A stretch of 64,000 nucleotides of DNA from Mesobacillus foraminis (lineage in GTDB: Bacteria; Bacillota; Bacilli; Bacillales; Cytobacillaceae): the NCBI RefSeq assembly GCF_004340465.1, contig NZ_SLVV01000004.1:372001-436000 (forward strand), read 5' to 3'. Below are positions 45,364-54,922 of the stretch, one piece after another. A program made the position numbers and the translations under genes. The notes beneath the pieces are model-generated. The model made no database searches. It was not told where the DNA came from and was given only the letters and a program-made list of their open reading frames with translations. The stretch's first letter is position 1, and each line of letters begins with the position of its first letter.

Positions 45364-46120
45364 AAGTTTTCCTCCCGTCAACATCTTCCATTGCCCAGTT
45401 CCATTTGGTTTTAGGACTTTCTTCAAAACGATAACTTTCGTTAGGTTTTACAAGATTTTTTATTGACCGAAAACCATTGAACCTAATGAGTCCTTTATTC
45501 TCCAAAAACTGTTTTAAATCTGTAATGATCATCACTTGCCACTCTGGTAATAAGCTAAAATCGATGGATTTCAATTCCTCCAATATGTTTTCCCAAGATA
45601 AATATCCTAAAGAGACATTTGAAGTAATTGGTCGGTTTTTCATCACGTCCTCGATCTGATAAACGGTTTTAAATGGAGCAAGAAATATCAAGCACTTTAA
45701 ATCTCCATGATTCAACCTATCTATTAATCTTGAGTAGCGTACCAATTGATTAATACTTTCTTCGGGGTCAATATCATCCAAGGTTTCTTTATCGTCGTCA
45801 GAAGATAGTCCACTTAAATATTTGACCTCTATCCCAATAGCAGCATGATCGACATAAAGAATTAAGTCAATCTCCCCTTCTTCGTACCTTGGCCAGAATT
45901 CAATTTGAATATCATTCTTTCTTTGTTTTGATAAAAGAAGTTCCCATTTAAGACTGATTGAAGCGTCACGAAATTGAACAGCGGACAAAACATTCTTTAA
46001 ACCAACCTCAAATGGTAAATATCGAATCGTTCCAAAGAAACTCCCAGTTAAATGATCTTCGTACCGATCCGACAGATTACTGCCAGAGCGAGAGATTTTG
46101 TTATGTATATCAGCTATCAT
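45347..46120 (-). CDS. PD-(D/E)XK nuclease-like protein
   Basis: 257 residues. The segment EEGEIDLILYVDHAAIGIEVKYLSG near residue 82 contains the D-x(n)-E-x-K arrangement of PD-(D/E)XK nucleases: EID, a spacer, then IEVK. The N-terminal SDRYEDHLTGSFFGTIRYLPFEVGLKNVLS resembles PDDEXK proteins of defence islands. It would bind metal and cleave DNA or RNA. It is followed by an overlapping unknown gene and preceded by the McrC-type gene 250 bp upstream. GAGG precedes the ATG. Confidence 0.65.
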   Translation of the reverse strand: MIADIHNKISRSGSNLSDRYEDHLTGSFFGTIRYLPFEVGLKNVLSAVQFRDASISLKWELLLSKQRKNDIQIEFWPRYEEGEIDLILYVDHAAIGIEVKYLSGLSSDDDKETLDDIDPEESINQLVRYSRLIDRLNHGDLKCLIFLAPFKTVYQIEDVMKNRPITSNVSLGYLSWENILEELKSIDFSLLPEWQVMIITDLKQFLENKGLIRFNGFRSIKNLVKPNESYRFEESPKTKWNWAMEDVDGRKTYVFKN

Positions 46121-46370
46121 TTTTCCTCACACCTTAAATTAAATATTGTATGCCAGATCATTTGTATATAGAGGGATATTCAAGGCATTATTCTCAGTCA
46201 TTTCCTTTTTTTCAGAACTATTATACCATTTCCAGATTACTTCAATATGTTATATAAGGAAAAAAGTTCTATAAAAGACAAGCCTTCTTAGTGAATAAAT
46301 AAATAATTAATGTATGAATAAAAGCGCAAAAAAGAAGGCATCCCAGAATAGATTCTGTTCTACCTTCTGC
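46121..46370. other. Gap between McrC-type gene and accessory pair
   Basis: AT-rich, 250 bp, without a clear U-tailed terminator. The accessory pair could have its own promoter here or be read through from mcrBC. Confidence 0.35.
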
Positions 46371-48839
46371 CTACATCATCTTCATTAACACACGAAAAAC
46401 ACCAGCGGGATTTTTTTCTAAATCGTCGATAGAAAAGACGTTCGTTTCCCTGCGTTTTACAAATAAAATTTGGCGTTCAGTTTTGTTAAACTGAATAGTA
46501 ATGTCCTTAATTTTATATTCTTTAACAAAAGAGACATCATCAAGTTTCACATTGTCTAACTCCATCTTAATTCGATCTGACACCCTGCGAAGCATCCTCC
46601 AAATAGTCATTTCTTCATTAGATTTCATATACAATTCAGGAAGTTCGGTTGCTTCTCTCAAAGTGTTGAGTGTAGTCATCATATAATTAGCAATCCCGTA
46701 ATGTACAGGCTTAATGACATTCGGAGTGTTTCTCCAACCATCTACCTGAAACCTCATAAAGTCAACTCCGTTATTATTGACGGGCCATACTTCACAAATT
46801 TCACCATACATCAATACACCATTTTCTTCAGCGACTCCGCTCTTCACATACAGAGCTACATAACCAGCTTCCTGCCACCCTTTTTTGAGGACCTCAACTG
46901 GAATATGGTAAAACCCTTCCTGTATAAAAGAAACATAATCCTCCTGACTGGAAACTAGCCCAACAAGAACCTTGTCATCCAGACTGGATTGCCACTCTTC
47001 CATCGCCCCACGTGGTAAGATGCCTTCCCGCTGAATTTCCTCAGGGCTTTTATCTATAAGCCTTTCCACAAAGCGTTCCACTAGGGTTGTAGCATTAGGA
47101 AGAAACGGTAGTCCGCCAATATTAACTTTATTGATGCTCTTGTAAAAAGGATGCTCCTGATAAAGTATTTCATCATTCCAAGGAAACAAAACATACGCTC
47201 CAAAAGCGGTCCGCTCATAGGGACCGTTGTGCTCGACGACAATTGAATCTCGATAACGGTGCATGGTGTTAATGTCATCTTCCATCGGACCAGGTTGCTT
47301 GTACCGATTCCCATAAAAACTGCCATGTTGCGCATAGTCGATTCGATATTTAGCATCAAAAATATAATTGAAGTGATAGTCCGTGCCTTTTTTCTCAATA
47401 CTAAGCATCGTATCTGGCTTCTGCGGGAGAGTGGGAAGATTCCCTTCGTACTTTTGATAGGTAAGAATAATCTCCTCATTCGTGACTGGATGCCGAAACT
47501 TCCTCGTGGCCATTTTGTTCGCTTCCAGATTCACATAAAGACCATCTCGATTAACTTGGACGATATCCTGGCTCACCAGCTTATACTTTCGATTTAAAAT
47601 CTGCCCAAGCTTAAGGAAGGTCCAGTATTCATACAGAGTTGCAACATCTTTCACCGACATTTGATAAAGCTTCCCCTGAAGCATTAGCCCCTTAAAAACA
47701 GTTAAGTAGATTTGAAAATCGTCCCGGTAGCCTGGAGCCATTTGCAGCACCAGACTCATGACAGATCGATCTAATTTGCCGATCGACTTCCAAAAAGAAC
47801 TTTTCAATCTGTTTTGGATTTTCTTGATCATGTCTTCAATTTTATTAATCAATTCATAATCCGGTTCATCCCGAAACCTTCTACTCTGGTTGACGATGGC
47901 TTTCAACAAATCCTCTAGCCTGTGTATTAGCCTCTCCATCATCCACTTTACATACCGGTTCTCAACTGTATCGTAAGTGAGCTCCTTTTTTATCCTTAGC
48001 CCCTCGGTTGGCATAACACTTCGCCCTTTAACCTCTATCCCCTTGTCTACTTCTACAAATGAGCCCGAACGTTTCCTTAAATAACTTCGGCTCTTAGAGT
48101 CAATTTTCCGCAGCTGATCTCCCCTAGCCTTTTCATGGATCGTTTCCAGCTTATGATGAGGTTGACGCTCAATCCGCTCGATTGCCTGTAAAAACTGTTG
48201 AAAATGCTTACTGATCAAACGGTAAAATTCCGCCCTTGAGGGGTTTCCTTCTAACTTCAGCCTCGCCCCTAAAAACGTCTTTCGAATAAAGTGAAACGCA
48301 AGATTATAAATCTCATCATTCACCTCTTCAAGGAGTTTTTGATAATCCTTTTTATAATCAAGCTTAGATGGATAGATCTCTAGGGAGACTGATAACAGAG
48401 TTTTATTCTCCGATTGTATTTCAAAGGTTGTAAACCCAACTTCATTTTGAAAAACCAAATTCCCCATCAGCATGGATTGCCTGCCAATTTTAGCGGTAGA
48501 TACAGCTTGTCTAAGTATAGGGTGTTCATGGTAAAAGGAAAGCTCTCTTTCCTCCTTAGGGAGAACAATCAATTGATAGACTCCGTTCTCAAAGAAAACC
48601 GGCCGAACCTTTTCATCAAAAACGAGTTGCTGCTGGTTCACATCATAAACGAGAACTTCATGGATGTTTTCCCCTTGGACATCAAACTCCATTACATCAT
48701 GGTAATCCATCGTACGATATTGCTTTAATCCTTCATAGCGCTCATGATAAGGCTTTCCTTTAATGATTAAAGATAGCTCTTCGGTTTCAATCTGTACGAG
48801 TTCAACATCCTTACGAGATCCAGAAGGAAGTAAAGCCAT
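46371..48839 (-). CDS. mcrC: McrC-type restriction subunit with DUF2357 and PD-(D/E)XK nuclease domains
   Basis: About 822 residues. The N-terminal half with long helices (ENRYVKWMMERLIHRLEDLLKAIV) fits the DUF2357 region seen in McrC-like proteins. Around residues 475-500 a PD-(D/E)XK nuclease core is visible: KPDTMLSIEKKG, strand FNYIFDAKYRIDY with D-A-K, and the following MHRYRDSIV. It should be the endonuclease driven by the McrB-type motor. I chose the ATG at 48839 (GGAGG ten bases upstream), giving a 29-bp overlap with the mcrB gene; the frame is open to 48917. Confidence 0.8.
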   Translation of the reverse strand: MALLPSGSRKDVELVQIETEELSLIIKGKPYHERYEGLKQYRTMDYHDVMEFDVQGENIHEVLVYDVNQQQLVFDEKVRPVFFENGVYQLIVLPKEERELSFYHEHPILRQAVSTAKIGRQSMLMGNLVFQNEVGFTTFEIQSENKTLLSVSLEIYPSKLDYKKDYQKLLEEVNDEIYNLAFHFIRKTFLGARLKLEGNPSRAEFYRLISKHFQQFLQAIERIERQPHHKLETIHEKARGDQLRKIDSKSRSYLRKRSGSFVEVDKGIEVKGRSVMPTEGLRIKKELTYDTVENRYVKWMMERLIHRLEDLLKAIVNQSRRFRDEPDYELINKIEDMIKKIQNRLKSSFWKSIGKLDRSVMSLVLQMAPGYRDDFQIYLTVFKGLMLQGKLYQMSVKDVATLYEYWTFLKLGQILNRKYKLVSQDIVQVNRDGLYVNLEANKMATRKFRHPVTNEEIILTYQKYEGNLPTLPQKPDTMLSIEKKGTDYHFNYIFDAKYRIDYAQHGSFYGNRYKQPGPMEDDINTMHRYRDSIVVEHNGPYERTAFGAYVLFPWNDEILYQEHPFYKSINKVNIGGLPFLPNATTLVERFVERLIDKSPEEIQREGILPRGAMEEWQSSLDDKVLVGLVSSQEDYVSFIQEGFYHIPVEVLKKGWQEAGYVALYVKSGVAEENGVLMYGEICEVWPVNNNGVDFMRFQVDGWRNTPNVIKPVHYGIANYMMTTLNTLREATELPELYMKSNEEMTIWRMLRRVSDRIKMELDNVKLDDVSFVKEYKIKDITIQFNKTERQILFVKRRETNVFSIDDLEKNPAGVFRVLMKMM

Positions 48840-51387
48840 CGTCTCGTAACCTCCTGAGCATTTCCAATACTTTTGTCGCGCTATTACGGTATCTTGCTGT
48901 CTTGAGATCAGCTTCATATGAATCCTGATCTTCCTCGTATAGTTTACCAGTGAATTGCTGATAGAGTTGTCTTAATAATTGATCCACTCGAGAGTCACTT
49001 CCAGCGATCCGTGGTAATATCTTTTGTAAGATGCAATGGTCCATTGCCTCATCATCGTCCAGTAAACTTCCCTCTTCGTTATAGGCTAGGTAAAAGCAAA
49101 TCTCATCACGAACACGATAGCCTACCTGGGCGTTGATCAACTCAAGTGATTTGTTGATTTTCACCAACTCTTCCGTAGTCCGTTCCACTAAAGCTTGATG
49201 GCTCTGATAAACATCCTTTAAATGTAGGTATTTAGAAGATAGCCGCTCATGCCCAATCGAGATCGATTCAACTTCTTCCTGCTCCTTTAAAAAATCAAGA
49301 TTCCCCAAATCAACTCGGTTAAACTCAATGGTATTCGCCCTGTCCAGTACCTTTTTACTAAAAGGATGGGTCGTTTCATCCATGTTCACCGTTCCTATTA
49401 TATAAAGGTTATTCGGCAGCTTAAGATCGATTCCAGCTGTTTCTCTTGATAACAAATTCGATGAAACCATCTCACCGTCTTTCCATTTGCGGCTCTCCAT
49501 TACACTTAAAATATCGCTAAAATAATACTCTACCCGTGCAAGGTTCATTTCATCTAACAGAACAAAATAAGGCAAAGTAGGATTCTCTTTCGCTCTCTCA
49601 ATGACCTTCGTTAGCGGCCCTTTCTTGAATTCCCCTTTAATATCCACATAACCAAGTAAATCAGAACCATCATTCCAATCAGGACGAATTGGAATTAAAG
49701 CAAACTGACCATTCTCCTCATTGGCCCCAACACTCTCCGCAAACCACTGAACCATCTTCGTTTTACCTGTTCCAGAAATACCTGAAAGGATCACAAATGG
49801 TTTTGTTTTGAGAGAGAGGAATAAGTTGATGACTTCTTCCTTCTCGTAATAAAAGCCTTTGCTCTCTATGTAGGCATAGATGTGGTCGATTAGATCTTTA
49901 TAAGTAAGATATACAGTTTCCTTGTCCTTAACTACTGGGGGAGTTGGTGTTATCATCTCATATCCATTTTTCAAGGAAATAAAGTTTTCGTATATGTTAA
50001 TCATCTCTTTTAAGTCTGCCACCAAAACATCCTCAGAAGGCATATTATCAGCAGCATAGGAAATATAAGCAGCCGTCGACATAGCATATTGTCTGGCCTT
50101 TGTACTGGTCCCAAGATGGATGTCATGGTCTATTCTAACTTTACTCGATTCTAAAATCGAATCCCGTATTTCCTCTTTTATACGGAGCATATCTTCCTTT
50201 GATGTCTCAGTAACACCTTGTGCAAGAGTGAGATAAACACTTTCCATATCTTCACTAAAAAGATAAACAATATAATACCCTCTCTGAGTAGAAATGGTAA
50301 TTTTACGATTCATGATGGCAATCCAAGGAACCGATGCCCAGTTTCCTTGCCCAACAGAGCCAGTGACAACATATTCTGCTGAATCAATAAATGAGAGTTG
50401 GTAAAATCGCTGTGGAATATCATTTCGAACAAATGAGCCTAGGAGATGACCACCAAGGCTTTCTCTTTTAGCCCCAAGATACTCCTCCATTACTTTTAAT
50501 AAACTATTTCTTATATTACTTGTCATGAGCTGCTCCTTTTTATCCAAGGTCTCGAAGAATGATTCTGTAGGATTCCCTTCAGCATCAATCAATCCCGTAC
50601 TTTCCAACCACATGAAGAGATTGTGTGTTCTCTCCTTCGCAACAGATTCAACCATGAGATTATCACCTCTAGAATTACGAACAATTAGCATCCCTAATTC
50701 CTCTACAGCCAACTTCTTCTCTTTTTTTGGATAGTCTCGCAGTAAATCTAAACAAATAAGAGAAACTCTAAAATATCCTAGATTTAAAAGTATTCCCTTA
50801 ATCAATTGATCTTTATTTGCCGCTTGTGTATATGTATCTAACAAAGGAGTGTTAATTTCATTGAATTCATCAATAAAACCAAGCAAGCGAGCATCTTGAC
50901 GACTCCTCGACTTAACTCGATATTCATTGCCATTAAAATGCTCCTTTAAGTGTTTAGGATCATAAGTCCCTTTTATTACTTCATCCAAGAACAATTTTAC
51001 ATTTTGGTATTGGTCATTAGGTAATTCATCTGTCTTAAATTCCTTTAGATAAATTTTATTTGTTCTACCAGTGTTAGAAACCTCTACGAAAGGCAAACTT
51101 GAAAACAAAGCCATCAAGAAAGACGATCGTCCTCTTGTCTTTTTAAAATCATTTGCTTCCGCTTTACTTGCATTAATGAAGTCATACCAACCTTCAATGA
51201 TAAATTTATGAGAGATAAATTCGAATGAGTTGTCTTTCTCTCCCCGTAAATATTTAGTTCTTGACGATTCGGTTTCTACATAAATCCCTTGTTCATCACG
51301 TCTAGTTATTTTATTTTCTTTTTTATTACTTAGTGTTTTAACCTGTTTTAATCTTTTAGAAAGTTCCAGTACAATCCTTTCTAACAT
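48811..51387 (-). CDS. mcrB: McrB-type AAA+ motor with MrcB_N (DUF3578) domain
   Basis: About 858 residues. An unassigned N-terminal region (1-285) precedes a MrcB_N/DUF3578 domain (about 290-480), recognisable from GSVGQGNWASVPWIAIMNR … TQRGYYIVYLFSEDMESVYLTLAQG. The AAA+ motor follows: Walker A GISGTGKT near 540, Walker B FVLLDEMNLARVEYY near 610, then the McrB signature GTVNMDETTHPFSKKVLDRAN near 668. Such proteins form rings that read modified or foreign DNA and drive McrC cleavage. The chosen start is ATG 51387; TTG 51396 is an alternative. Confidence 0.88.
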   Translation of the reverse strand: MLERIVLELSKRLKQVKTLSNKKENKITRRDEQGIYVETESSRTKYLRGEKDNSFEFISHKFIIEGWYDFINASKAEANDFKKTRGRSSFLMALFSSLPFVEVSNTGRTNKIYLKEFKTDELPNDQYQNVKLFLDEVIKGTYDPKHLKEHFNGNEYRVKSRSRQDARLLGFIDEFNEINTPLLDTYTQAANKDQLIKGILLNLGYFRVSLICLDLLRDYPKKEKKLAVEELGMLIVRNSRGDNLMVESVAKERTHNLFMWLESTGLIDAEGNPTESFFETLDKKEQLMTSNIRNSLLKVMEEYLGAKRESLGGHLLGSFVRNDIPQRFYQLSFIDSAEYVVTGSVGQGNWASVPWIAIMNRKITISTQRGYYIVYLFSEDMESVYLTLAQGVTETSKEDMLRIKEEIRDSILESSKVRIDHDIHLGTSTKARQYAMSTAAYISYAADNMPSEDVLVADLKEMINIYENFISLKNGYEMITPTPPVVKDKETVYLTYKDLIDHIYAYIESKGFYYEKEEVINLFLSLKTKPFVILSGISGTGKTKMVQWFAESVGANEENGQFALIPIRPDWNDGSDLLGYVDIKGEFKKGPLTKVIERAKENPTLPYFVLLDEMNLARVEYYFSDILSVMESRKWKDGEMVSSNLLSRETAGIDLKLPNNLYIIGTVNMDETTHPFSKKVLDRANTIEFNRVDLGNLDFLKEQEEVESISIGHERLSSKYLHLKDVYQSHQALVERTTEELVKINKSLELINAQVGYRVRDEICFYLAYNEEGSLLDDDEAMDHCILQKILPRIAGSDSRVDQLLRQLYQQFTGKLYEEDQDSYEADLKTARYRNSATKVLEMLRRLRDDGFTSFWIS

Positions 51388-51965
51388 TAATCTCAACGCC
51401 TTTACAATATATTCCTATACATTATAATAACAAAACAACTGGGCTCTATATATTACAAATATAAAAGGAGAGCAAATGCTCTCCTTTTTACAATAGTTAT
51501 TGAGTTCTTTAATATGTAAATCATTCTTATTCCTTATCAATAGACTTTTGGCCTATTAGTAATTCAAAGGTGAAGCAGATTAAAAGGCACATAAAACTCA
51601 AGCGGTTTTGAAGTTAGAGGGAAACCATAATATGACGACACAACAATTTATTTATTTTGAAACATTCATATTGTTACCGACGATATCTGCAGATCCTCCC
51701 TTTAGGCGTCTACAGATTTTTAATTTGAATTAATGAAGAACTTCATAAACAACTATAGACGTAAATATTTGATACCGGTGGTCAGGATCGGATCTTTTCG
51801 TCGAATAAAATGCGCCTATGATCAAAAATCTATGAAAGTTAAAATAATATATTAAAAAGGGGGCTAACCTCTAGAATGTTATTAATTGTCTTTAGTTTTG
51901 TTAGACTTACATGCTTAATACATCTTCCTTATAGGTTCTACTAAAATTTGTATTAATCATTATGT
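51388..51965. other. Intergenic region between comK and the McrBC-type genes
   Basis: Contains a U-tailed hairpin at 51463-51489 and another hairpin with ATCTG…CAGAT arms at 51685-51722 followed by Ts on the plus strand. No reading frame is convincing. The McrB-type promoter presumably lies just left of the first hairpin. Confidence 0.35.
51463..51489. terminator. Rho-independent terminator upstream of mcrB
   Basis: AAAAGGAGAGC and GCTCTCCTTTT arms with a 4-nt loop. It would insulate the McrBC-type genes from minus-strand read-through. Confidence 0.75.
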
Positions 51966-52508
51966 TTAATTCTTTTTATCGAAGATAAGTTTCCCTGTTT
52001 CTTTACAAATCCCATATTGTTCACTGGCGACATATTTTAGGTTCCCTCCTGATAGGACTCTTTCAGTTAGGATCCTCCGTAAATCTCCCGCTTTTTGTTT
52101 TTTGCTGTTAAAAGAAGATTGCCTTGTTTTTAGCTTTAACGAGTTGCCATTTCTAAGCTCAACAATCGTATAACGTCCTTGAGAACGGGTATTTAGGACG
52201 TGTTCATGATTGAACCAGATACAATCATGGTGTACAGAAGACTTGTGGGGAAACAGGCAAATGTCCAAGTCCTGGCAGACCATAAAAGGACACAAATGGA
52301 TATTCCCGAGGATTGACTTAGCCCCTTCTATCGCCCCCTTCAAATTATTCCCATAATAATTGGTACTTTCAATTAGAACTTTAATGGGCGGCAGATCAAC
52401 AAGCAATGGCATATTTCCCTCTATAACTCTAGTACATAGTTTTCCATATTCATCAAACTCTCCTGTAACCAATTCGGTCTTCTGTTTAATAATATAATGT
52501 GTTAACAT
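51966..52508 (-). CDS. comK: ComK-family competence transcription factor
   Basis: 180 residues. Matches to ComK are clear in the middle: ESTNYYGNNLKGAIEGAKSILG, then CPFMVCQDLDICLFPHKSSVHHDCIWFNHEHVLN with the FPxxS…C-W pattern, and IVELRNGNSLKLKTRQSSFNSKKQKAGDLRRIL. ComK activates DNA-uptake genes by binding AT-rich K-boxes. The N-terminal QKTELVTGEFDEYGKLCTRVIEG also aligns. It is somewhat shorter at the C-terminus than B. subtilis ComK, and some bacilli have two copies, so this may be ComK1 or ComK2. AGGAG lies ten bases before the ATG. Confidence 0.82.
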   Translation of the reverse strand: MLTHYIIKQKTELVTGEFDEYGKLCTRVIEGNMPLLVDLPPIKVLIESTNYYGNNLKGAIEGAKSILGNIHLCPFMVCQDLDICLFPHKSSVHHDCIWFNHEHVLNTRSQGRYTIVELRNGNSLKLKTRQSSFNSKKQKAGDLRRILTERVLSGGNLKYVASEQYGICKETGKLIFDKKN

Positions 52509-52559
52509 CAGTTCTTCACTCCTAATTCATTTATCTGCTATTTTCAATTTGAATAATTA

Positions 52560-52590
52560 GGAGTATACTAACATAGAGTTGGTATACTCC
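52560..52590. promoter_or_regulatory. Perfect 9-bp dyad upstream of comK
   Basis: GGAGTATAC and GTATACTCC separated by 13 bp, about 50 bp before the comK start. The right-hand arm as read on the minus strand contains TATACT, a possible -10 box, with TTGGAG 19 bp upstream. The dyad therefore overlaps the likely comK promoter. Confidence 0.4.
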
Positions 52591-52596
52591 AACCTC

Positions 52597-52650
52597 TAAA
52601 AACCCATTGGGCAGGTCTTCCCGGACTTCATCCCTGTGGGTTTTTATTTT
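52597..52650. terminator. Hairpin with AAAAACCCA/TGGGTTTTT arms
   Basis: Arms separated by about 30 nt that themselves contain GCAGG and CCTG, giving an extended stem followed by TATTTTT on the plus strand. Acts as a terminator in the plus direction. Confidence 0.55.
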
Positions 52651-53288
52651 TGTTGCTGCCTAAAATCTTACCTCCCTTATTACATTTTCGTTATCCTTAA
52701 AATCAAATAATACAGTCAAACGCTTCCAAATACTTGTACTTAACAACACTGCTTTATTATATCTTGAGGTATTTTTCTTATAGAATAGCTTTTTGATGAT
52801 AATTGTGAATTTTTGTCGAATTTATAGGTATATGAATCTACCGAAGTTAGTTTCAGTTGAAGCTTCATAGGTCTAAATGATTATTTAACAACAAAAAATG
52901 GCTTTGACAAAGCTTGTAAGGAAGCAAAAAAGTAATTTTGCGTAAATTCATTTTTAAATATCAGTAACTTTTATGAAACCAGAACAACCTTTCCTCGTTT
53001 AGACCTGGAAAAGACCGTTCCTTTTCCTTGTTTTGATAACTTATTCCCACCCTTAAGACTCATTGTGATTCTTGACTTAATTTAAGCAGCCTTGATTTGC
53101 GATTTACTTTAGACCTATTAGCTGCGCAACCTTTCTTTTGGCTTATAACATTTTAAACAATGGATAGCCTAACTCCTGAAAAAAATGCAGGTCCTTTTCA
53201 AATAGGAATATTGGCGTTGTTAGCAATTTTCCATCTCCATAAGAACTGCCTAGCGGAAAGTGCTAGCTTCATAGAATAAAAATGCGTA
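52651..53288. other. AT-rich intergenic region, no gene seen
   Basis: About 640 bp without a supported frame on either strand. It lies between comK and the terminator of the YjbR/VOC operon. Short homopolymer-rich stretches suggest decayed sequence. Confidence 0.35.
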
Positions 53289-53319
53289 AAAAAAGAAAGG
53301 CAGACAACCGCCTTTCTTC
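53289..53319 (-). terminator. Terminator of the VOC-YjbR operon
   Basis: AAGAAAGGC and GCCTTTCTT arms with a 8-nt loop and a T tract on the minus strand, just after the stop at 53324. Confidence 0.8.
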
Positions 53320-53323
53320 ACTT

Positions 53324-53689
53324 CTAATGCATATCCAGCCATTTCTTCACCAAGCGCTTCGGTGCCGCACGTAAATAGGCTTCCTGAATGAGGCTGGTTA
53401 ATTCATCCCAATGTTCCTCCGTTGGCTGGTCAATCGAAACCCAACCGTGATGTCCTATATAGGGAGTTTTATAAAAATACTCTTTTTCCAGCAAGATCTC
53501 CTGTGTTTCTCTATCAGACTTGAATGACAGGCGTTTTTCTCCTGATATCACAAAGGATTTTCCATTGACTTTAAACGTGTTGTGACCGAAACCATCGACA
53601 ATTTCAACAGCTTCCGGCAGTGCCAGACAGATCTTCCGCAGAATCTCAAGCATGCCTCCAGTTTCTTGTGTGCCAAAGTTGCTATTCAC
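53324..53689 (-). CDS. MmcQ/YjbR family DNA-binding-like protein
   Basis: 121 residues with the YjbR (CyaY-like fold) pattern: CLALPEAVEIVDGFGHNTFKVNGKSFV, RLSFKSDRETQEILLE, KTPYIGHHGWVSIDQP and a C-terminal LIQEAYLRAAPKRLVKKW. The biochemical role of this family is unsettled. Its GTG start overlaps the stop of the VOC gene (TAGTG), so translation is coupled; an ATG 12 codons later is also possible. Confidence 0.85.
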   Translation of the reverse strand: MNSNFGTQETGGMLEILRKICLALPEAVEIVDGFGHNTFKVNGKSFVISGEKRLSFKSDRETQEILLEKEYFYKTPYIGHHGWVSIDQPTEEHWDELTSLIQEAYLRAAPKRLVKKWLDMH

Positions 53690-54084
53690 TATTTTGCATT
53701 CTCATCGGGCTGATGGATGCCAAAGGTATTGCCTTCCGTATCAATATAATAGCCTTGCCATGCCATACCTGGGAGAGCGTACTTCGGCAAAGCGACTTTT
53801 CCGCCAAGACTTAGAATCTTGGCTTCACTAGCATCGTAATCTTCCACTCCCATTGTGCATGCATAGCCATTTAAAGCCTGATTGGGTCCGGGAGGAGGAC
53901 CTTGGCGCTGCATCAATGCTCCGTTAATGCCCATCTCACTCTCCTCGCCAGTCACTGCCCCGAAATAAGGCATCCCGGCATAGCCGCTCCAATCTTCAAA
54001 AGTCCAACCGAACACCTCTCCATAAAACTTCTTAGCCCGCTCCATATCATCTACATGAATTTCAAAATGAATTAATCTTCCCAT
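53689..54084 (-). CDS. VOC-family (glyoxalase/bleomycin resistance-like) protein
   Basis: 131 residues of the paired beta-alpha-beta-beta-beta modules: HFEIHVDDMERAKKFYGEVFGWTFEDW at the N-terminus and EAKILSLGGKVALPKYALPGMAWQGYYIDTEGNTFGIHQP at the end. The metal-ligand pattern is partly conserved (His at position 6, Glu/His later). Functions in this group vary from glyoxalase-like to drug binding. GGAGG six bases upstream supports the start at 54084. Confidence 0.85.
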   Translation of the reverse strand: MGRLIHFEIHVDDMERAKKFYGEVFGWTFEDWSGYAGMPYFGAVTGEESEMGINGALMQRQGPPPGPNQALNGYACTMGVEDYDASEAKILSLGGKVALPKYALPGMAWQGYYIDTEGNTFGIHQPDENAK

Positions 54085-54232
54085 GATAACCTCCTGCATT
54101 TTGTATGATTTTGAATTTATAACTCTATCAGTATGTATTCCTTCCCTGGTGCGGTTTCCTTTTCCATTATTGAAAGAACCATCGCGATTTATTCAATTGA
54201 CCAGCACAGATATTCAAATTTGTCCTTTTCAA

Positions 54233-54685
54233 TCACTTCTCTAAATGGGCTTTCAACGCATCTAAATCTTTTTCACAGGCTTTCTTAAAGGTTCCTGCCA
54301 TCATTTTCCCGAACACTTTAGCCAGACCAGTAAGTCCATTGATCTCCCCATGCAGTGTAACTTCTGTTACGTCACCAGCCGTTCCAATCTTGTAAGTGAA
54401 CAGAAATCCCCCTTTGCCGGTTGTGCCTTTCGTGCCATCACAGCGAAGCACGACGAGATCAGGTTCATGCAGCTGCACCACTTCGAAATGTTCAGTCGCC
54501 TCTTTTCCAAACATTTTTCTAGTTTCTCTCCACTCACTTCCCGTTCGCATCGGTCCTTGATCCAAGCGCTCCATTCGCACAAGTCCTTGCATCCAGTTCC
54601 GGGCAGAATCAAGGTCAAGCAAGCCTCTATATGTTTCTTCTTGTGTCGCGTCAAAGTCTTTTTTCACCTCAAACACAATTCCCAA
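54233..54685 (-). CDS. SRPBCC-family protein (START/polyketide-cyclase-like)
   Basis: 150 residues with the SRPBCC helix-grip pattern: FEVKKDFDATQEETYRGLLDLDSARNWM, GSEWRETRKMFGKEATEHFEVVQLHEPDLVVLRCDG, TYKIGTAGDVTEVTLHGEING, and a final helix MMAGTFKKACEKDLDALKAHLE. It likely binds a hydrophobic ligand. The TTG at 54685 is chosen because AGGAGG is eight bases upstream; the GTG at 54694 lies inside that site. Confidence 0.8.
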   Translation of the reverse strand: MGIVFEVKKDFDATQEETYRGLLDLDSARNWMQGLVRMERLDQGPMRTGSEWRETRKMFGKEATEHFEVVQLHEPDLVVLRCDGTKGTTGKGGFLFTYKIGTAGDVTEVTLHGEINGLTGLAKVFGKMMAGTFKKACEKDLDALKAHLEK

Positions 54686-54922
54686 ATTGATCACCTCCTT
54701 TCAACTTGTTGTTGCCAAAGAACCAAACGTTTGTTCTAATTTAGTATATTCAACAGAGAAGACCTTTAATCCTCCTTCGTTCGCGAACTTTATTACAGTT
54801 CTGTTAAGAATCCCTCTTTATAAACACATCATGATAAACATTGATATACGTTCATCAGGTTGTCCATTTCCATTTACTCCCTTATACTGAATGTATCAAC
54901 GATCTCTTTGGAGGGTAACCAA

